Shown: one piece after another, positions 45,488-55,640 of the stretch | Layout of the letters: each line of letters starts with the position of its first letter | Position numbering within the stretch: position 1 is the first letter of the stretch | Assembly: GCA_016296885.1 (NCBI GenBank) | Contig: JAEDHT010000005.1 | Coordinates: 1 to 64,000 of the forward strand | Reading direction: 5' to 3' | Source of the DNA: Clostridiaceae bacterium | GTDB lineage: Bacteria; Bacillota; Clostridia; Oscillospirales; Acutalibacteraceae | DNA: 64,000 nt | The notes under the pieces: generated by a model | The model's input: the letters and a program-made list of their open reading frames with translations, nothing else | Databases searched by the model: none | Told to the model about the DNA's origin: nothing | Made by a program: the position numbers and the translations under genes

Positions 45488-46726
45488 TTAACCTCCATTT
45501 TTTAATAGTGCTACTGATACATCGTTGACATTTGTTCCTGTAGCACCTGTAAATATTAGTCCGTCACACGCCTTGAGCGCATTGTATGCATCATTGTTAG
45601 AAAGCGCTGTTGCTATATCAATGCCTTGTTTAGAGAGTCTATCCGCCGTGGTGCTGTCCACATAGCCTCCTGCGGCATCTGTGGGACCATCTGTGCCATC
45701 TGAACCTACCGAAAACACAGCTGTATTAGCAATTCCCGCAATATACTGTGCAGCTGAGAGTGCAATTTCCTGATTGCGTCCACCTTTTCCATTGCCTGTG
45801 ATATGAACCACTGTTTCGCCACCTATTATAAATGCAAGTGGTTTTTTTGAATCTGCATTTTCATTTACCTTTTGCGCAAGAATTTTACCTGCTTCACGTG
45901 CTTGACAGGCGATATGATCAGATAGGATAAACGGCTCGTATCCAAGCTCCGCACAGGCTTCTGAGGCAGCAAGCACTAACTCCCTTACACTACCGGTAAC
46001 CTTTGTAATGACGTTTGATATTTTTTTTGGAGTTTCTGAGTTAAGACAATCCAAAGCATCAGGTGAAATGTTAATGTTATACTTCTCTATAATTCGCAGG
46101 GCATCCTGACAAGTACTACTATCAGGATAAGCAGGACCGGATGCAATCATATCCAGAGGATCACCAATAATATCAGATAATACAATAGTGAATATCTTAG
46201 CAGGAAAACAATGCAACGCAAAGCGTCCGCCTTTAACCTGAGATAGACGTTTTCTTATGGTGTTTATCTCCACAATATCTGCACCACACGCAAGCAACTG
46301 AGAAGTTATACTCTGCAGCTCCTCTGCACTGACAAATGGTTTTTCAAATAATGCGCTTCCGCCTCCTGAAAGTAAAAAAATGACTGTGTCGTTTTCACAT
46401 AGCTTATCAGTCAACTTTAAAACTTCGTTTGTGGCAAAAAAAGTATCATCATCTGGCACCGGATGACCAGCTTCATATATTCTAAGCTTTCCGATTTCGC
46501 CCATAGAATATCCATGCTTTGTAATAACAATGCCATCATCAATTTTATCGCCAAGCACCTCGTATGCCGATTGTGCCATATTCCATGCAGCTTTGCCCAC
46601 AGATACAAGCAACAGCCTGCCATCTGAAAAAAACACGCCATCAAGAGCACGTCTAACAGCGGAGTCCGGCAAAACATGACGAATAGCATTTTTTACTATG
46701 TAGTCACATTCTAAACGAAGATTCAT
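45488..46726 (-). CDS. Glycerate 2-kinase (DUF4147/MOFRL type)
   Basis: The N-terminal DUF4147 domain carries FLLSGGGSALF (near residue 115), and the C-terminal MOFRL domain carries GGRNQEIALSAA (near 300) and SVGSDGTDGPTDAAGG (near 335). The enzyme phosphorylates D-glycerate to 2-phosphoglycerate. Start MNLRLECD has AAAGGAT about 10 bases upstream. It heads a two-gene operon with the lysoplasmalogenase-like gene. Confidence 0.9.
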   Translation of the reverse strand: MNLRLECDYIVKNAIRHVLPDSAVRRALDGVFFSDGRLLLVSVGKAAWNMAQSAYEVLGDKIDDGIVITKHGYSMGEIGKLRIYEAGHPVPDDDTFFATNEVLKLTDKLCENDTVIFLLSGGGSALFEKPFVSAEELQSITSQLLACGADIVEINTIRKRLSQVKGGRFALHCFPAKIFTIVLSDIIGDPLDMIASGPAYPDSSTCQDALRIIEKYNINISPDALDCLNSETPKKISNVITKVTGSVRELVLAASEACAELGYEPFILSDHIACQAREAGKILAQKVNENADSKKPLAFIIGGETVVHITGNGKGGRNQEIALSAAQYIAGIANTAVFSVGSDGTDGPTDAAGGYVDSTTADRLSKQGIDIATALSNNDAYNALKACDGLIFTGATGTNVNDVSVALLKNGG

Positions 46727-46835
46727 GGGTGTCACATCCTTTTCAACTCATTTTGAATCTAAATAACTAAGCAATTTTAGACAACCTTGTATAAAATGTG
46801 GACAATATTAAGCCGTTCTTTATTCATAAATTTTA

Positions 46836-47414
46836 TTATTGTTTTTTTACCCTAAATCTTTCAGATTTTATAATGCAAAGAACGTTTTCTGTACATTGGT
46901 TAACATCATTGTTCACAACAATATAATCATATTTAGAGGACTCTTGCATTTCAAGCTCGGCTTTTTTTAAACGTTTTTCAACGACATCTTCTGCTTCTGT
47001 TCCCCTTGATACCAGACGCTTTTTTAACTCTTCCATTGATGGTGGTGCAATAAAGATACTCACAGCATGAGGGGCAACCCTTCTTATGCTCTCTCCACCT
47101 TGGATATCTATTTCAAGAATAACATCTTTTCCTTTTTCTAGATTATCTTCAACTGCCTGTTTTGGCGTTCCATAGAAATTATCACAATATCCTGCATATT
47201 CAAGCAAGCCATCAGACTTTATTAATTCTTCAAATTTCTCTTTACTTATAAAATAATATTCTCTACCATCTACTTCTCCCTCTCTTGGGGCTCTGGTGGT
47301 AGCAGAAACAGAAAGTATAACTTTCTCATCCCTTTTTAGCATTTCCTTTACTATTGTTCCTTTTCCAGCACCGGATGGACCTGAAATAACAAACAAATTA
47401 CCCTTATTACTCAT
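46836..47414 (-). CDS. gmk: Guanylate kinase
   Basis: Gmk makes GDP from GMP and ATP. P-loop [10 protein letters not shown] is at residues 11-20, and the GMP-binding segment [15 protein letters not shown] at about 38-52. Start MSNKGNLF is preferred to an upstream GTG; AGGAG lies about 10 bases upstream. The gene overlaps remA by 8 bases, giving the conserved yicC-remA-gmk order. Confidence 0.96.
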   Translation of the reverse strand: MSNKGNLFVISGPSGAGKGTIVKEMLKRDEKVILSVSATTRAPREGEVDGREYYFISKEKFEELIKSDGLLEYAGYCDNFYGTPKQAVEDNLEKGKDVILEIDIQGGESIRRVAPHAVSIFIAPPSMEELKKRLVSRGTEAEDVVEKRLKKAELEMQESSKYDYIVVNNDVNQCTENVLCIIKSERFRVKKQ

Positions 47415-47661
47415 CCTGTATATTCTCCTCACCATTTAATCTTGAAGAAATTTGTTTCAGACTAGATGCCGATAAAATCACATGATCACTATCTGTTATA
47501 ATTACAGATTGTGTCTTTCTTCCGCACGATGCATCTATCAACTTCCCACGTTCTCGTGCCTCTGTGATTATTCTCTTAATTGGTGCGGCATCCGGGCTTA
47601 CAACTGTTAGTATCTTGTCAACAGAAATAAGATTGCCATAGCCAATGTTTAAAAGTTGCAT
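47407..47661 (-). CDS. remA: RemA-like DNA-binding regulator (DUF370)
   Basis: This 84-aa protein is a clear DUF370 member ([20 protein letters not shown] ... [19 protein letters not shown]). In Bacillus subtilis RemA binds DNA as a multimer and activates extracellular matrix genes. In Clostridia the role is not well known. It lacks a clear ribosome site; a perfect 20-base dyad (47673-47692) lies just upstream. Confidence 0.92.
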   Translation of the reverse strand: MQLLNIGYGNLISVDKILTVVSPDAAPIKRIITEARERGKLIDASCGRKTQSVIITDSDHVILSASSLKQISSRLNGEENIQDE

Positions 47662-47672
47662 ATCATTTTTTA

Positions 47673-47692
47673 TACATAGTATTCACTATGTA
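47673..47692. promoter_or_regulatory. Dyad upstream of remA
   Basis: TACATAGT (47673-47680) and ACTATGTA (47685-47692) form a perfect 8-bp dyad around a 4-base centre, between yicC and remA. It may be a hairpin in the transcript that limits remA translation, or a DNA-binding site. Confidence 0.45.
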
Positions 47693-47705
47693 CTTTTCTC
47701 CTATA

Positions 47706-48584
47706 TTATTCGATATTCTGAATTTGTTCTCTTATCTTTTCAAGCTCTGATTTTACATCTACAACTATATGGGCAATCTCAGAGTTTGTTGCCTTGGAAC
47801 CAATCGTATTAATTTCACGGTTCATCTCTTGAAGCAGAAAATCTAATTTTCTTCCTATTGCATTATCATCATTCAATGTTATTTCAAGCTGATCGAAATG
47901 ACTTCTTAGGCGAACTGTTTCTTCGTCAATAGCTACCTTATCAGCAAATATAGCTGTCTCTGTAAGTATTCTTTGATCATCAAAGCTGTTATTTTCAAGC
48001 ATAGAGCGAAGCTTTTGCTCCAAACGCTCTCTATAGGCTATCACAGTTTCAGGAGATTTCTCTTCTATTAAACTAACCATATCAAGTATTCCGTGTGCTT
48101 TTTCGAGTATATCATTTTTAAGTCTTTCACCCTCCACTATGCGCATACTTAACAGATTTGCTAGGGCAATATCGCAGGCTTGACTAACACAACTCCATAT
48201 TTTTTTTTCATCTGCCGGAGCTTTTCTCACTGTAAGAACATCCGGGAAACGTGTAATCATTGAAGCGGTAATATCTCCGGATAGAGAGTATTTTGCTTTA
48301 ATGTCATTTAAAGCGGATACGTATCCCTCAACCAAGCTGTTATTTACCTCTACAGCACACGGGGCTTCTTCTAAAAAAGTAACATTAAGAGAAACATCTA
48401 CTTTACCCCTGGAAATTCTAGATTGAATATGGTTCTTTAATTTCTCATCCAAAAATCCATATCCTCTGCCGGTACGACAGTTAAAATCAAAATAACGATG
48501 ATTAACTGTTTTTATCTCTATATTTATACCAATATTTTCTATAGTACCTTCATATCTACCAAAGCCGGTCATACTTTTTATCAT
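47706..48584 (-). CDS. yicC: YicC/YloC family endoribonuclease
   Basis: The protein begins MIKSMTGFGRYEG and ends with REINTIGSKATNSEIAHIVV, both signatures of the YicC/YloC family, which includes Mn2+-dependent endoribonucleases. The start is set at the second of three ATGs, 9 bases after AAGGA. It heads the yicC-remA-gmk operon. Confidence 0.92.
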   Translation of the reverse strand: MIKSMTGFGRYEGTIENIGINIEIKTVNHRYFDFNCRTGRGYGFLDEKLKNHIQSRISRGKVDVSLNVTFLEEAPCAVEVNNSLVEGYVSALNDIKAKYSLSGDITASMITRFPDVLTVRKAPADEKKIWSCVSQACDIALANLLSMRIVEGERLKNDILEKAHGILDMVSLIEEKSPETVIAYRERLEQKLRSMLENNSFDDQRILTETAIFADKVAIDEETVRLRSHFDQLEITLNDDNAIGRKLDFLLQEMNREINTIGSKATNSEIAHIVVDVKSELEKIREQIQNIE

Positions 48585-48703
48585 TTTTATCATTCCTTAT
48601 CCCAATAAATTTAGTTAATTTTATCATTATTTGAATAATATTTCAATAGATGTTTGGAAAATAATAAATAAGGCAATATTAACAAAAAAGTGGGAAAAAG
48701 CTG

Positions 48704-48732
48704 TTGAATAAATTTTAAAATTGGTTTATAAT
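48704..48732 (+). promoter_or_regulatory. Promoter of rnhA
   Basis: TTGAAT (48704-48709), 17 bases and TATAAT (48727-48732), about 50 bases before the TTG start. Confidence 0.65.
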
Positions 48733-48785
48733 GTAATAGAATTGGTTTTGATTTTTTCACAAATTTACGACAAGGAGAAAGCTTT

Positions 48786-49226
48786 TTGAGAGTTGTAAAT
48801 ATATATACTGATGGTGCTTGCAGTGGCAATCCCGGCCCAGGAGGCTGGGGTGCAATACTTGAATACGGTGAGCATATAAAAGAAATATCCGGTGGCTGTG
48901 CTGATACTACTAACAATCGAATGGAGCTTACTGCTGTAATTGAGGCACTGCAACTTTTGAAAGAACCATGCGAGGTCAATCTTTTTAGTGACTCTAAATA
49001 TGTGTGTGATGGTCTTAGCAAAGGCTGGGCCATAGGCTGGAAAAAAAGAGGTTGGAAAAAAAGCGATGGCAAGCCGGCACTTAATCCCGAATTATGGGAC
49101 AAGCTCCTCTATTACAATGATGTTCACAAAATAAATGTACATTGGTTAAAGGGCCACAATGGTCATCCTAAAAATGAACGCTGTGACACACTGGCAGTAG
49201 AAGCAATCAAAAAAATCAATCAATAA
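48786..49226 (+). CDS. rnhA: Ribonuclease HI
   Basis: RNase HI removes RNA from RNA-DNA hybrids. Catalytic residues are in [11 protein letters not shown] (Asp, residue 8), [10 protein letters not shown] (Glu), FSDSKYV (Asp) and [12 protein letters not shown] (Asp). The start is TTG, with AAGGAGAAA 5-7 bases upstream; no ATG or GTG fits. Confidence 0.95.
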   Translation: MRVVNIYTDGACSGNPGPGGWGAILEYGEHIKEISGGCADTTNNRMELTAVIEALQLLKEPCEVNLFSDSKYVCDGLSKGWAIGWKKRGWKKSDGKPALNPELWDKLLYYNDVHKINVHWLKGHNGHPKNERCDTLAVEAIKKINQ

Positions 49227-49279
49227 CATAACATTGATCTTACATATTTTGAAAGGAGGAATACCGCAAGGTAATAATT

Positions 49280-50470
49280 ATGGTAAAAAAAATATATGCT
49301 GACAATGCAGCGACTACCGCATTGTCGCCAAAGGTTTTAGATAAAATGATGCCATATCTCACAGAGATTTATGGCAATCCATCAAGCATTTATGAAGAGG
49401 GAGTTAAAGCTAATAACGCTATTAATGTAGCAAGAGAAGAAATAGCAAAATGTATCGGTGCATCTCCCAATGAAATATACTTCACATCAGGCGGTAGCGA
49501 AGCAGATAACTGGGCTATCAAAGGCGCTGCCCATTTGATGCTAAAAAAAGGTAAAAAACACATTATATCAAGTGCTTTTGAGCATCACGCAGTGTTGCAC
49601 ACACTAGATGCATTAAAAAGAGAAGGCTTTGAGATCACATTACTTGATGTGCATGAAGATGGTATTGTGCGCCCTGAGGACTTAGAAAACGCAATCAGAG
49701 AAGACACAGGTCTTGTAACAATAATGTATGCAAATAACGAAATAGGCACGATACAGCCTATATCCGAACTCGCAGAAATTTGTAAAAATCACAACATTAT
49801 TTTTCATACCGACGCAGTTCAGGCTATTGGAAATGTAGAGATAGACGTACACAATCAAAATATTGATATGCTTTCTCTAACAGGTCATAAATTTCATGGA
49901 CCTAAAGGCTGTGGCGCTCTATATGTAAAAAAAGGACTCAGAATCCCTAATCTTATAGATGGCGGAGCACAGGAAAATGGTAGACGTGCAGGCACAGAGA
50001 ATGTGGCTGGTATCGTAGGACTTGCTGAGGCTCTTAAACTGGCAATAGCCGGTATGGACGAGCGAAACAAAAAACTGACTGCTATAAGGGACAAAATTAT
50101 AGACGGTTTGCTCAAAATCGAACGTTCCAGATTGAACGGAGATCCTGTGAAGAGATTACCGGGTAATATAAATATGTGCTTTGAGGGCATTGAGGGAGAA
50201 TCATTACTATTAAATCTTGACTTAAAGGGAATATCAGCATCATCCGGCTCGGCTTGTACATCTGGTTCACTTGATCCAAGCCACGTGTTGCTCTCAATAG
50301 GTCTTCCACATGAAATAGCACATGGATCTATGCGTCTATCATTTAGCGATGACAACACTATGGAGGATGCTGACTACATCTTAGAGACAGTGCCACCCAT
50401 CATAGAAAAGCTTCGTGCAATGTCACCGCTGTGGGAAAAGATAAAAAAAGAAGAAGCTTTGAAATTTTAA
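49280..50470 (+). CDS. nifS: Cysteine desulfurase NifS
   Basis: NifS/IscS is a PLP enzyme that takes sulfur from cysteine for Fe-S clusters. The PLP lysine is in [13 protein letters not shown] and the active-site Cys in [10 protein letters not shown]. Full length (396 aa). Two ribosome sites occur: AAAGGAGG 20 bases upstream and AAGGT 7 bases upstream; the latter is likelier to serve the ATG. It is followed 32 bases later by nifU. Confidence 0.95.
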   Translation: MVKKIYADNAATTALSPKVLDKMMPYLTEIYGNPSSIYEEGVKANNAINVAREEIAKCIGASPNEIYFTSGGSEADNWAIKGAAHLMLKKGKKHIISSAFEHHAVLHTLDALKREGFEITLLDVHEDGIVRPEDLENAIREDTGLVTIMYANNEIGTIQPISELAEICKNHNIIFHTDAVQAIGNVEIDVHNQNIDMLSLTGHKFHGPKGCGALYVKKGLRIPNLIDGGAQENGRRAGTENVAGIVGLAEALKLAIAGMDERNKKLTAIRDKIIDGLLKIERSRLNGDPVKRLPGNINMCFEGIEGESLLLNLDLKGISASSGSACTSGSLDPSHVLLSIGLPHEIAHGSMRLSFSDDNTMEDADYILETVPPIIEKLRAMSPLWEKIKKEEALKF

Positions 50471-50502
50471 TAGGAAATAATTTAGAAGGGATGTTATAAA
50501 TC

Positions 50503-50940
50503 ATGGCATATAGTGAAAAGGTAATGGATCATTTTGCTAATCCAAGGAATGTAGGCGAAATTGAAAACGCTGACGGTATAGGTGAAGTGGGTAATTCAAA
50601 ATGCGGAGATATCATGAAAATGTATATCAGGGTAGAAAACAATATTATTGTAGACGTTAAATTTAAAACATTTGGATGTGGAGCTGCTATAGCAACCAGT
50701 TCAATGGCAACTGAGCTTATAAAAGGAAAATCTATAGACGATGCCTTAAAGCTCACAAATAAAGCAGTTATGGAAGCTCTTGATGGTTTGCCACCAGTAA
50801 AGGTGCATTGCTCTGTGCTTGCTGAACAAGCTATCAAAGCAGCTGTTTCAGATTACTACACAAAGCTTGGTATCGATCCTGAACCAATAGTAGGTCATAT
50901 TCATACAGAAGACTGTGAGCATGGCTGCTGTAACGCATAA
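50503..50940 (+). CDS. nifU: Iron-sulfur cluster scaffold NifU (IscU-like)
   Basis: The chain is the N-terminal scaffold domain only. The three cluster-binding Cys are in SKCGDIM, FGCGAAIA and VHCSVLAEQ. It accepts sulfur from NifS and builds Fe-S clusters. A C-terminal His/Cys-rich tail (HTEDCEHGCCNA) is common in clostridial NifU proteins. GAAGGG lies upstream of ATG. Confidence 0.95.
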   Translation: MAYSEKVMDHFANPRNVGEIENADGIGEVGNSKCGDIMKMYIRVENNIIVDVKFKTFGCGAAIATSSMATELIKGKSIDDALKLTNKAVMEALDGLPPVKVHCSVLAEQAIKAAVSDYYTKLGIDPEPIVGHIHTEDCEHGCCNA

Positions 50941-50964
50941 TTATTAAGTAATAAAGAGCAGTTT

Positions 50965-51756
50965 TTATAATTGCTCTTTATTATTTTTTAGAATAATCTT
51001 ACCTGTAGCAGTTATTGCAGCTGTTGGGATACATTCTCCCAAGGATTTTATATTTTCGTGTGAATAGAGTGCATTTATAAAATGACTGACATTAATATGT
51101 TTGGGGCAAAGATTTGTATATTTTTCAGGAAATGACACACAATATTTATAAATAATAGTAGCATTGCTGTATGTTTGATTTGACACACCTGTGAAAATAA
51201 CGCTTCTCTCGCCTGCTATATAATCTTTTGGCAATTCATCCGGAGACAATATTATATTGTATAATGATAATGTTTCTGGATTTTTGTTATGAATAATTGA
51301 TGCACCATAGTTGTGATAAACATTTTGAGCAAATTCAGAGTAAAGAGCCGTATTATCACTTATAACTGATAAACATGAGGCTTTTCTTATAATTTGCTCT
51401 GCTACCGATATATACTTCCCATATTTATCATATAGTGCTATGGTGGTTTTATTAGTGCCTACCTCATTTTTTATAAACTGCATAAACGCATTAACGCATG
51501 TTGCCTTATTCAGATTGATACTATCATTTTGAAATGGTATATCGGGAAATAGAACCTGATCTTTCTCTGGGCATAGCAGATATTCACCTGATTGTATTAA
51601 TTTTTTTAGCAGTCTACGGTCTCTTTTATTTTTTGGAGACACGTTTAGATAAGCAATCTTTGTCTGATCTACTTGAGTATAAGTTACACGTTTTTTTCGC
51701 TGACAGCAATTAAAAAATCGAGCAGAAGGCTCTTCTACAGTTAAGATATATATCAC
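50965..51756 (-). CDS. Unknown cytoplasmic protein
   Basis: This 263-aa protein has no signal peptide, membrane segment or motif I recognise. It has a basic N-terminus (QRKKRVTYTQVDQTKI). Its central block (YISVAEQIIRKASCLSVISDN) could be an alpha/beta nucleotide-binding core, but there is no clear glycine loop. GTG 51756 is preferred as start because GAGAAGTG lies upstream. It stands alone between nifU and the GH13 gene, divergent from the latter and convergent with nifU. Confidence 0.6.
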   Translation of the reverse strand: MIYILTVEEPSARFFNCCQRKKRVTYTQVDQTKIAYLNVSPKNKRDRRLLKKLIQSGEYLLCPEKDQVLFPDIPFQNDSINLNKATCVNAFMQFIKNEVGTNKTTIALYDKYGKYISVAEQIIRKASCLSVISDNTALYSEFAQNVYHNYGASIIHNKNPETLSLYNIILSPDELPKDYIAGERSVIFTGVSNQTYSNATIIYKYCVSFPEKYTNLCPKHINVSHFINALYSHENIKSLGECIPTAAITATGKIILKNNKEQL

Positions 51757-51812
51757 AATTTCACTTCTCGCTAAACAAATATATAAAATATTATTTAAAA
51801 GGAATGATTTAT

Positions 51813-53360
51813 ATGCCAGCATGGCTAAAGGATTCTGTTTTTTATGAAATATACCCTCAATCTTTTTTTGATAGTAATGGTGACGGCATCGGAGATATAA
51901 ACGGCATATATGAAAAGCTAGAATATATCAAGTCACTTGGATTTAATGCAATTTGGATTAATCCATGCTTTGATTCACCATTTATGGATGCCGGCTACGA
52001 TGTGCGTGATTATTATATGGTTGCACCCAGATACGGAACAAATGACGATCTAAAAAAATTATTTGAAAAAGCCCACAGCATGGATATGAGGATACTTCTT
52101 GATCTTGTTCCCGGTCATACATCAAATAGTCACCCATGGTTTGAACAAAGCAAGAAACCAGAAAAAAACGAATACTCAAACAGATACATCTGGACTAATA
52201 GTGCATGGGAAGCACCACCGTCATATAGACTGGAATGTGGTATAACAGATAGAGATGGAAATTATCTGGTGAATTTTTTCAGTTCACAGCCTGCATTAAA
52301 CTATGGTTTTTATGAAATTACTCATCCGGATTGGCAAATGTCTTACAAATCAGATGAATGTAAAAAAACTGTAGAAGAAATTAAAAACATTATGCGCTTT
52401 TGGCTGGATATGGGTTGTGATGGATTTCGTGTAGATATGGCTGATTCTTTAGTCAAAAACGATGATGAAAAGATAGCTACAGCCGAGATTTGGAAAGATA
52501 TTAGAGCGATGCTTGATGAGTATTATCCTGAAGCTGTTCTTGTTTCTGAATGGTGTTGCCCTAAGAGGTCATTGAATTGTGGTTTCCATGCAGATTTTTA
52601 TTTAGACCATAAGGGAAATGGCTATAATATTGCGTTCAGAAGTGGAGATTCAAAAAGCAATAATAATTCATTTTTCAGTAAAAATGGAGATGGCGATATA
52701 ACTCCTCTCGTGAACGAGTTAATCTCAGACATAGCTAACACAAAGGGAAAAGGCTATGTTAGTTTTATTACAGGCAACCACGACGTTAAGCGTATTAGCC
52801 ATCTATATGATGAAACAGAGCTAAAAATAGCATACTGCACACTGTTTTTGTTGCCTGGAGTTCCATTTTTATACTATGGTGATGAAATAGGAATGAGATA
52901 TATTGATTCATTAACAAGCAAGGAGGGCGGATTTCACCGCACGGGTTCCAGAACACCTATGCAATGGAACGATGGTAAAAATCTTGGATTCAGTGAAACT
53001 GATTGCGATAAGCTATATCTTCCTGTTGATAATTCAAAAGATGCACCAACCGTGCTATCACAATTAAATAACGAAAATTCACTTTTAAATACTGTAAAAA
53101 ATATAATTGCAATCAGAAGAAGTACCAGTGATTTTAGCGCAGATGGAGATTTTGAAGCCTTATATGCTGAGAAAAATAAATATCCATTTATCTTTAAACG
53201 TGGAAATCACATAGTATGCGTAAATCCATCCCAGCGCACTGAAGCTGTGAATATCAATGTTGATATTGAATCAGAGCTGTTTATGATAGGCAACGTTAAT
53301 TATGATAATGGAATTATGACTACTCAACCTCAAAGCTTTGCTGTTTATAAACTTAAATAA
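51813..53360 (+). CDS. Cytoplasmic GH13 alpha-glucosidase / alpha-amylase family enzyme
   Basis: A GH13 barrel without a signal peptide: DSVFYEIYPQSFFDSNGDG at residues 7-25, nucleophile Asp208 (DGFRVDMAD), acid/base Glu246 (LVSEWCCP) and third Asp in ITGNHDVKRI. The layout is like oligo-1,6-glucosidases and maltodextrin glucosidases; the exact bond is not certain. Start MPAWLKDS has AAAGGAATG 9 bases upstream. It would process maltodextrins imported after extracellular starch cleavage. Confidence 0.9.
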   Translation: MPAWLKDSVFYEIYPQSFFDSNGDGIGDINGIYEKLEYIKSLGFNAIWINPCFDSPFMDAGYDVRDYYMVAPRYGTNDDLKKLFEKAHSMDMRILLDLVPGHTSNSHPWFEQSKKPEKNEYSNRYIWTNSAWEAPPSYRLECGITDRDGNYLVNFFSSQPALNYGFYEITHPDWQMSYKSDECKKTVEEIKNIMRFWLDMGCDGFRVDMADSLVKNDDEKIATAEIWKDIRAMLDEYYPEAVLVSEWCCPKRSLNCGFHADFYLDHKGNGYNIAFRSGDSKSNNNSFFSKNGDGDITPLVNELISDIANTKGKGYVSFITGNHDVKRISHLYDETELKIAYCTLFLLPGVPFLYYGDEIGMRYIDSLTSKEGGFHRTGSRTPMQWNDGKNLGFSETDCDKLYLPVDNSKDAPTVLSQLNNENSLLNTVKNIIAIRRSTSDFSADGDFEALYAEKNKYPFIFKRGNHIVCVNPSQRTEAVNINVDIESELFMIGNVNYDNGIMTTQPQSFAVYKLK

Positions 53361-53375
53361 TTTCACCAAATAAAG

Positions 53376-53447
53376 AAGAGCATAGACAATTCCCATACTT
53401 TATATAATTAGTTCTAAGTATTGGGATATCTATGCTCTTTTTTTATT
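53376..53447 (+). terminator. Long rho-independent terminator
   Basis: AAGAGCATAGA (53376-53386) pairs with TCTATGCTCTT (53429-53439), continued inside by CCCATACTT with AAGTATTGGG (one bulge). TTTTTTTATTTTT follows. Confidence 0.85.
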
Positions 53448-53551
53448 TTTAGATATGAATTAACCAAATAAAAATAATATAAATATAGAAAAAAAATAAT
53501 TACTATGGTATAATTAGTAAAATATATTTATGTTGGGAGGTTTCGCACTAT

Positions 53552-53584
53552 ATGTGCGGAATTACATATGTCTATAAAAATTAA
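53552..53584 (+). CDS. Possible 10-aa leader peptide overlapping the dnaD start
   Basis: ATG 53552 is 11 bases after GGGAGG (53535-53540) and reads MCGITYVYKN, stopping at 53584. The dnaD ATG (53568) lies inside it in another frame, 27 bases from the same ribosome site. A hairpin CGCAC-TATAT-GTGCG (53544-53558) contains the leader ATG in its loop and stem. Confidence 0.4.
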   Translation: MCGITYVYKN

Positions 53585-54581
53585 TTTAGGCGATTGGAAT
53601 GGAGTCTTCGCTGTGCCATCAAGCGTAGTGGATAAATATATAAAAATTGCCGGTGCAACACAGCTAAAGGTGCTTTTATATGTGCTGCGTTACAGCGGAA
53701 ACACAGATATAACAATAAATAAAATATCAGAAGAGCTTAATATTTCTGCAGATGATATAAAAGATGCTATTGGATTTTGGATTTCTGTGGGTTTGATAAA
53801 AAATACAGAAGACGGACTCGCACCTGCCGATCCACAAATCATAAATTCGGCTGATATATCACTATATGAAGAAACAAAAAAAGCCATTGCTGAAGAAAAT
53901 AAGACAACACCTGCACCACGAATTGTCACAAAAACACAACGACCAGACGCTAATTTTGTATCAAGCAGGATCGCAAACGATCCCGAAATAGCGTTTATGA
54001 TGCAAGAAGCTGAGATGATACTCTCAAGGCCTCTATCCGGAGGCGATAGCAGTAGTCTTATTATAATGCACGATACTGATGGATTACCTGTTCCGGTTAT
54101 ATTAATGATTCTTCAATACGTTATGAGCATTGGAAAAGGAATGAAATATGCTGAAACAGTTGGTGCTTCATGGTCAGCAGACGGTATTAATACTATAGAA
54201 CAGGCAGAGCAAAAAATAAAGATACTTAATAATTCTAAACAAGCATGGAAAATTATACAGGAGTTATTTGGGCTGGAATCCCATTCCCCATCTGAAAAGG
54301 AAAAGCTTAATGCCACACATTGGGTGTGTGATATGGGATTTTCAAGAGAAGTTTTGCGTGCTGCATATGAAATATGCATTGATGCGAAAGGAAAATATCT
54401 TCCAAACTATGTAAACAAGGTTCTTACCACATGGTATTCAAAAGGAATAAAAACTATAGAGCAAGTCAAATCCGATTCAAATCCAAAAGATAAAAACAAA
54501 TCACAGGGAACCAGTGGCATGGGTGGTAAACCCTCCTTTGATCTGGCTGAATTTGAAAATAGTAGTTTGTTTGATGATTAA
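53568..54581 (+). CDS. dnaD: DnaD-domain replication protein
   Basis: The N-terminal part (about 1-100) is a winged-helix DnaD-like domain (STHRKQ-less, with INKISEELNISADDIKDAI). The C-terminal part (about 240-300) is the DnaB/DnaD domain (WVCDMGFSREVLRAAYEI ending YVNKVLTTWYSKGIKT). It acts in primosome loading with the DnaC-like protein encoded next. The nearest ribosome site is 27 bases upstream, with a leader ORF between. Confidence 0.88.
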   Translation: MSIKINLGDWNGVFAVPSSVVDKYIKIAGATQLKVLLYVLRYSGNTDITINKISEELNISADDIKDAIGFWISVGLIKNTEDGLAPADPQIINSADISLYEETKKAIAEENKTTPAPRIVTKTQRPDANFVSSRIANDPEIAFMMQEAEMILSRPLSGGDSSSLIIMHDTDGLPVPVILMILQYVMSIGKGMKYAETVGASWSADGINTIEQAEQKIKILNNSKQAWKIIQELFGLESHSPSEKEKLNATHWVCDMGFSREVLRAAYEICIDAKGKYLPNYVNKVLTTWYSKGIKTIEQVKSDSNPKDKNKSQGTSGMGGKPSFDLAEFENSSLFDD

Positions 54582-54622
54582 ATTTATATTTTAATACCAC
54601 AAAACGAAAGGAATATTACTAT

Positions 54623-55615
54623 ATGGGATATCCTAAAAATATATACGATGAAGCTGACAAAATAATGATGCAAAGACGAAATAAAGCTAAAAGTGAACTT
54701 ATGCATAGGCAGGAGAAGATATATAAAGAGCTACCTGAAATTCAGGTTATGGAAAATCAAACTGCTTCCCTATCTACTCAGGCTATACGATGTGTTATTT
54801 CAGGCAAGTTTGATCGTAATATGTTAGAACAGTGCAAATGTCAGAGTTTAGAACTACAATCAAAAATCAAGGAAATGCTTGTTGCGAATGGATATGATGA
54901 AAATGCACTCGATGAAAATTATTATTGTGAGAAGTGCAAAGATACGGGATATATCGACGGTATTATGTGCGATTGTATGAAAATCTTGGTTAAAGAGACA
55001 GCCTGCAAAACGCTGAGTAGTATGTCTAGTGCAAATGACTGCAGTTTAGACAATTTTTCACTTGAATATTATCCTGATGTAAAGATGGAAAATTCAAAAA
55101 TATCACCACGAACAAAAATGTCAAGAATTTTTGAATACTGCAAAAATTATGTTAAAAATTTTAACACAAATGCTCATAGTATACTGATGCAAGGTGCAAC
55201 AGGTCTTGGAAAAACCCATCTATCCATTGCTATGGCTTATGAGATAACAAAAAGAGGATATGGCGTTATATACTGCTCTGCTCCCGAAATTATGAGGCAA
55301 CTGGAACAAGAATATTTTGGAAAAGCAAACTCCGAAAATAAAACTAATGATACTGAGTCTGCTCTAATAGAATGTGATCTCCTAATTGTAGATGACTTAG
55401 GCACAGAATATTCAAATAAATACAATCAATCTGCTATTTACAATATAATAAACTCTCGAATTAATATGAATCGTCCAACCATTATAAGTACAAACCTCAA
55501 TGCCACAGAGCTTAACCAACTATATGGAATGAGATTTGTTTCAAGGATGATAGGTGAATTTGACAAACTTGATTTTGTAGGATCTGATATTCGTCAAATA
55601 AAATCCCGAAGTTAG
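54623..55615 (+). CDS. dnaC: DnaC/DnaI-type helicase loader ATPase
   Basis: The N-terminal half carries a Cys cluster (YYCEKCKDTGYIDGIMCDC), a zinc-binding motif typical of the Firmicute loader DnaI. The AAA+ domain has Walker A GATGLGKTHLS near residue 190 and Walker B LLIVDDLGTE. It loads the replicative helicase with DnaD. AAAGGAAT precedes the ATG. Confidence 0.92.
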   Translation: MGYPKNIYDEADKIMMQRRNKAKSELMHRQEKIYKELPEIQVMENQTASLSTQAIRCVISGKFDRNMLEQCKCQSLELQSKIKEMLVANGYDENALDENYYCEKCKDTGYIDGIMCDCMKILVKETACKTLSSMSSANDCSLDNFSLEYYPDVKMENSKISPRTKMSRIFEYCKNYVKNFNTNAHSILMQGATGLGKTHLSIAMAYEITKRGYGVIYCSAPEIMRQLEQEYFGKANSENKTNDTESALIECDLLIVDDLGTEYSNKYNQSAIYNIINSRINMNRPTIISTNLNATELNQLYGMRFVSRMIGEFDKLDFVGSDIRQIKSRS

Positions 55616-55640
55616 TAAATAGCCTTCCCGGAGAACAAAA

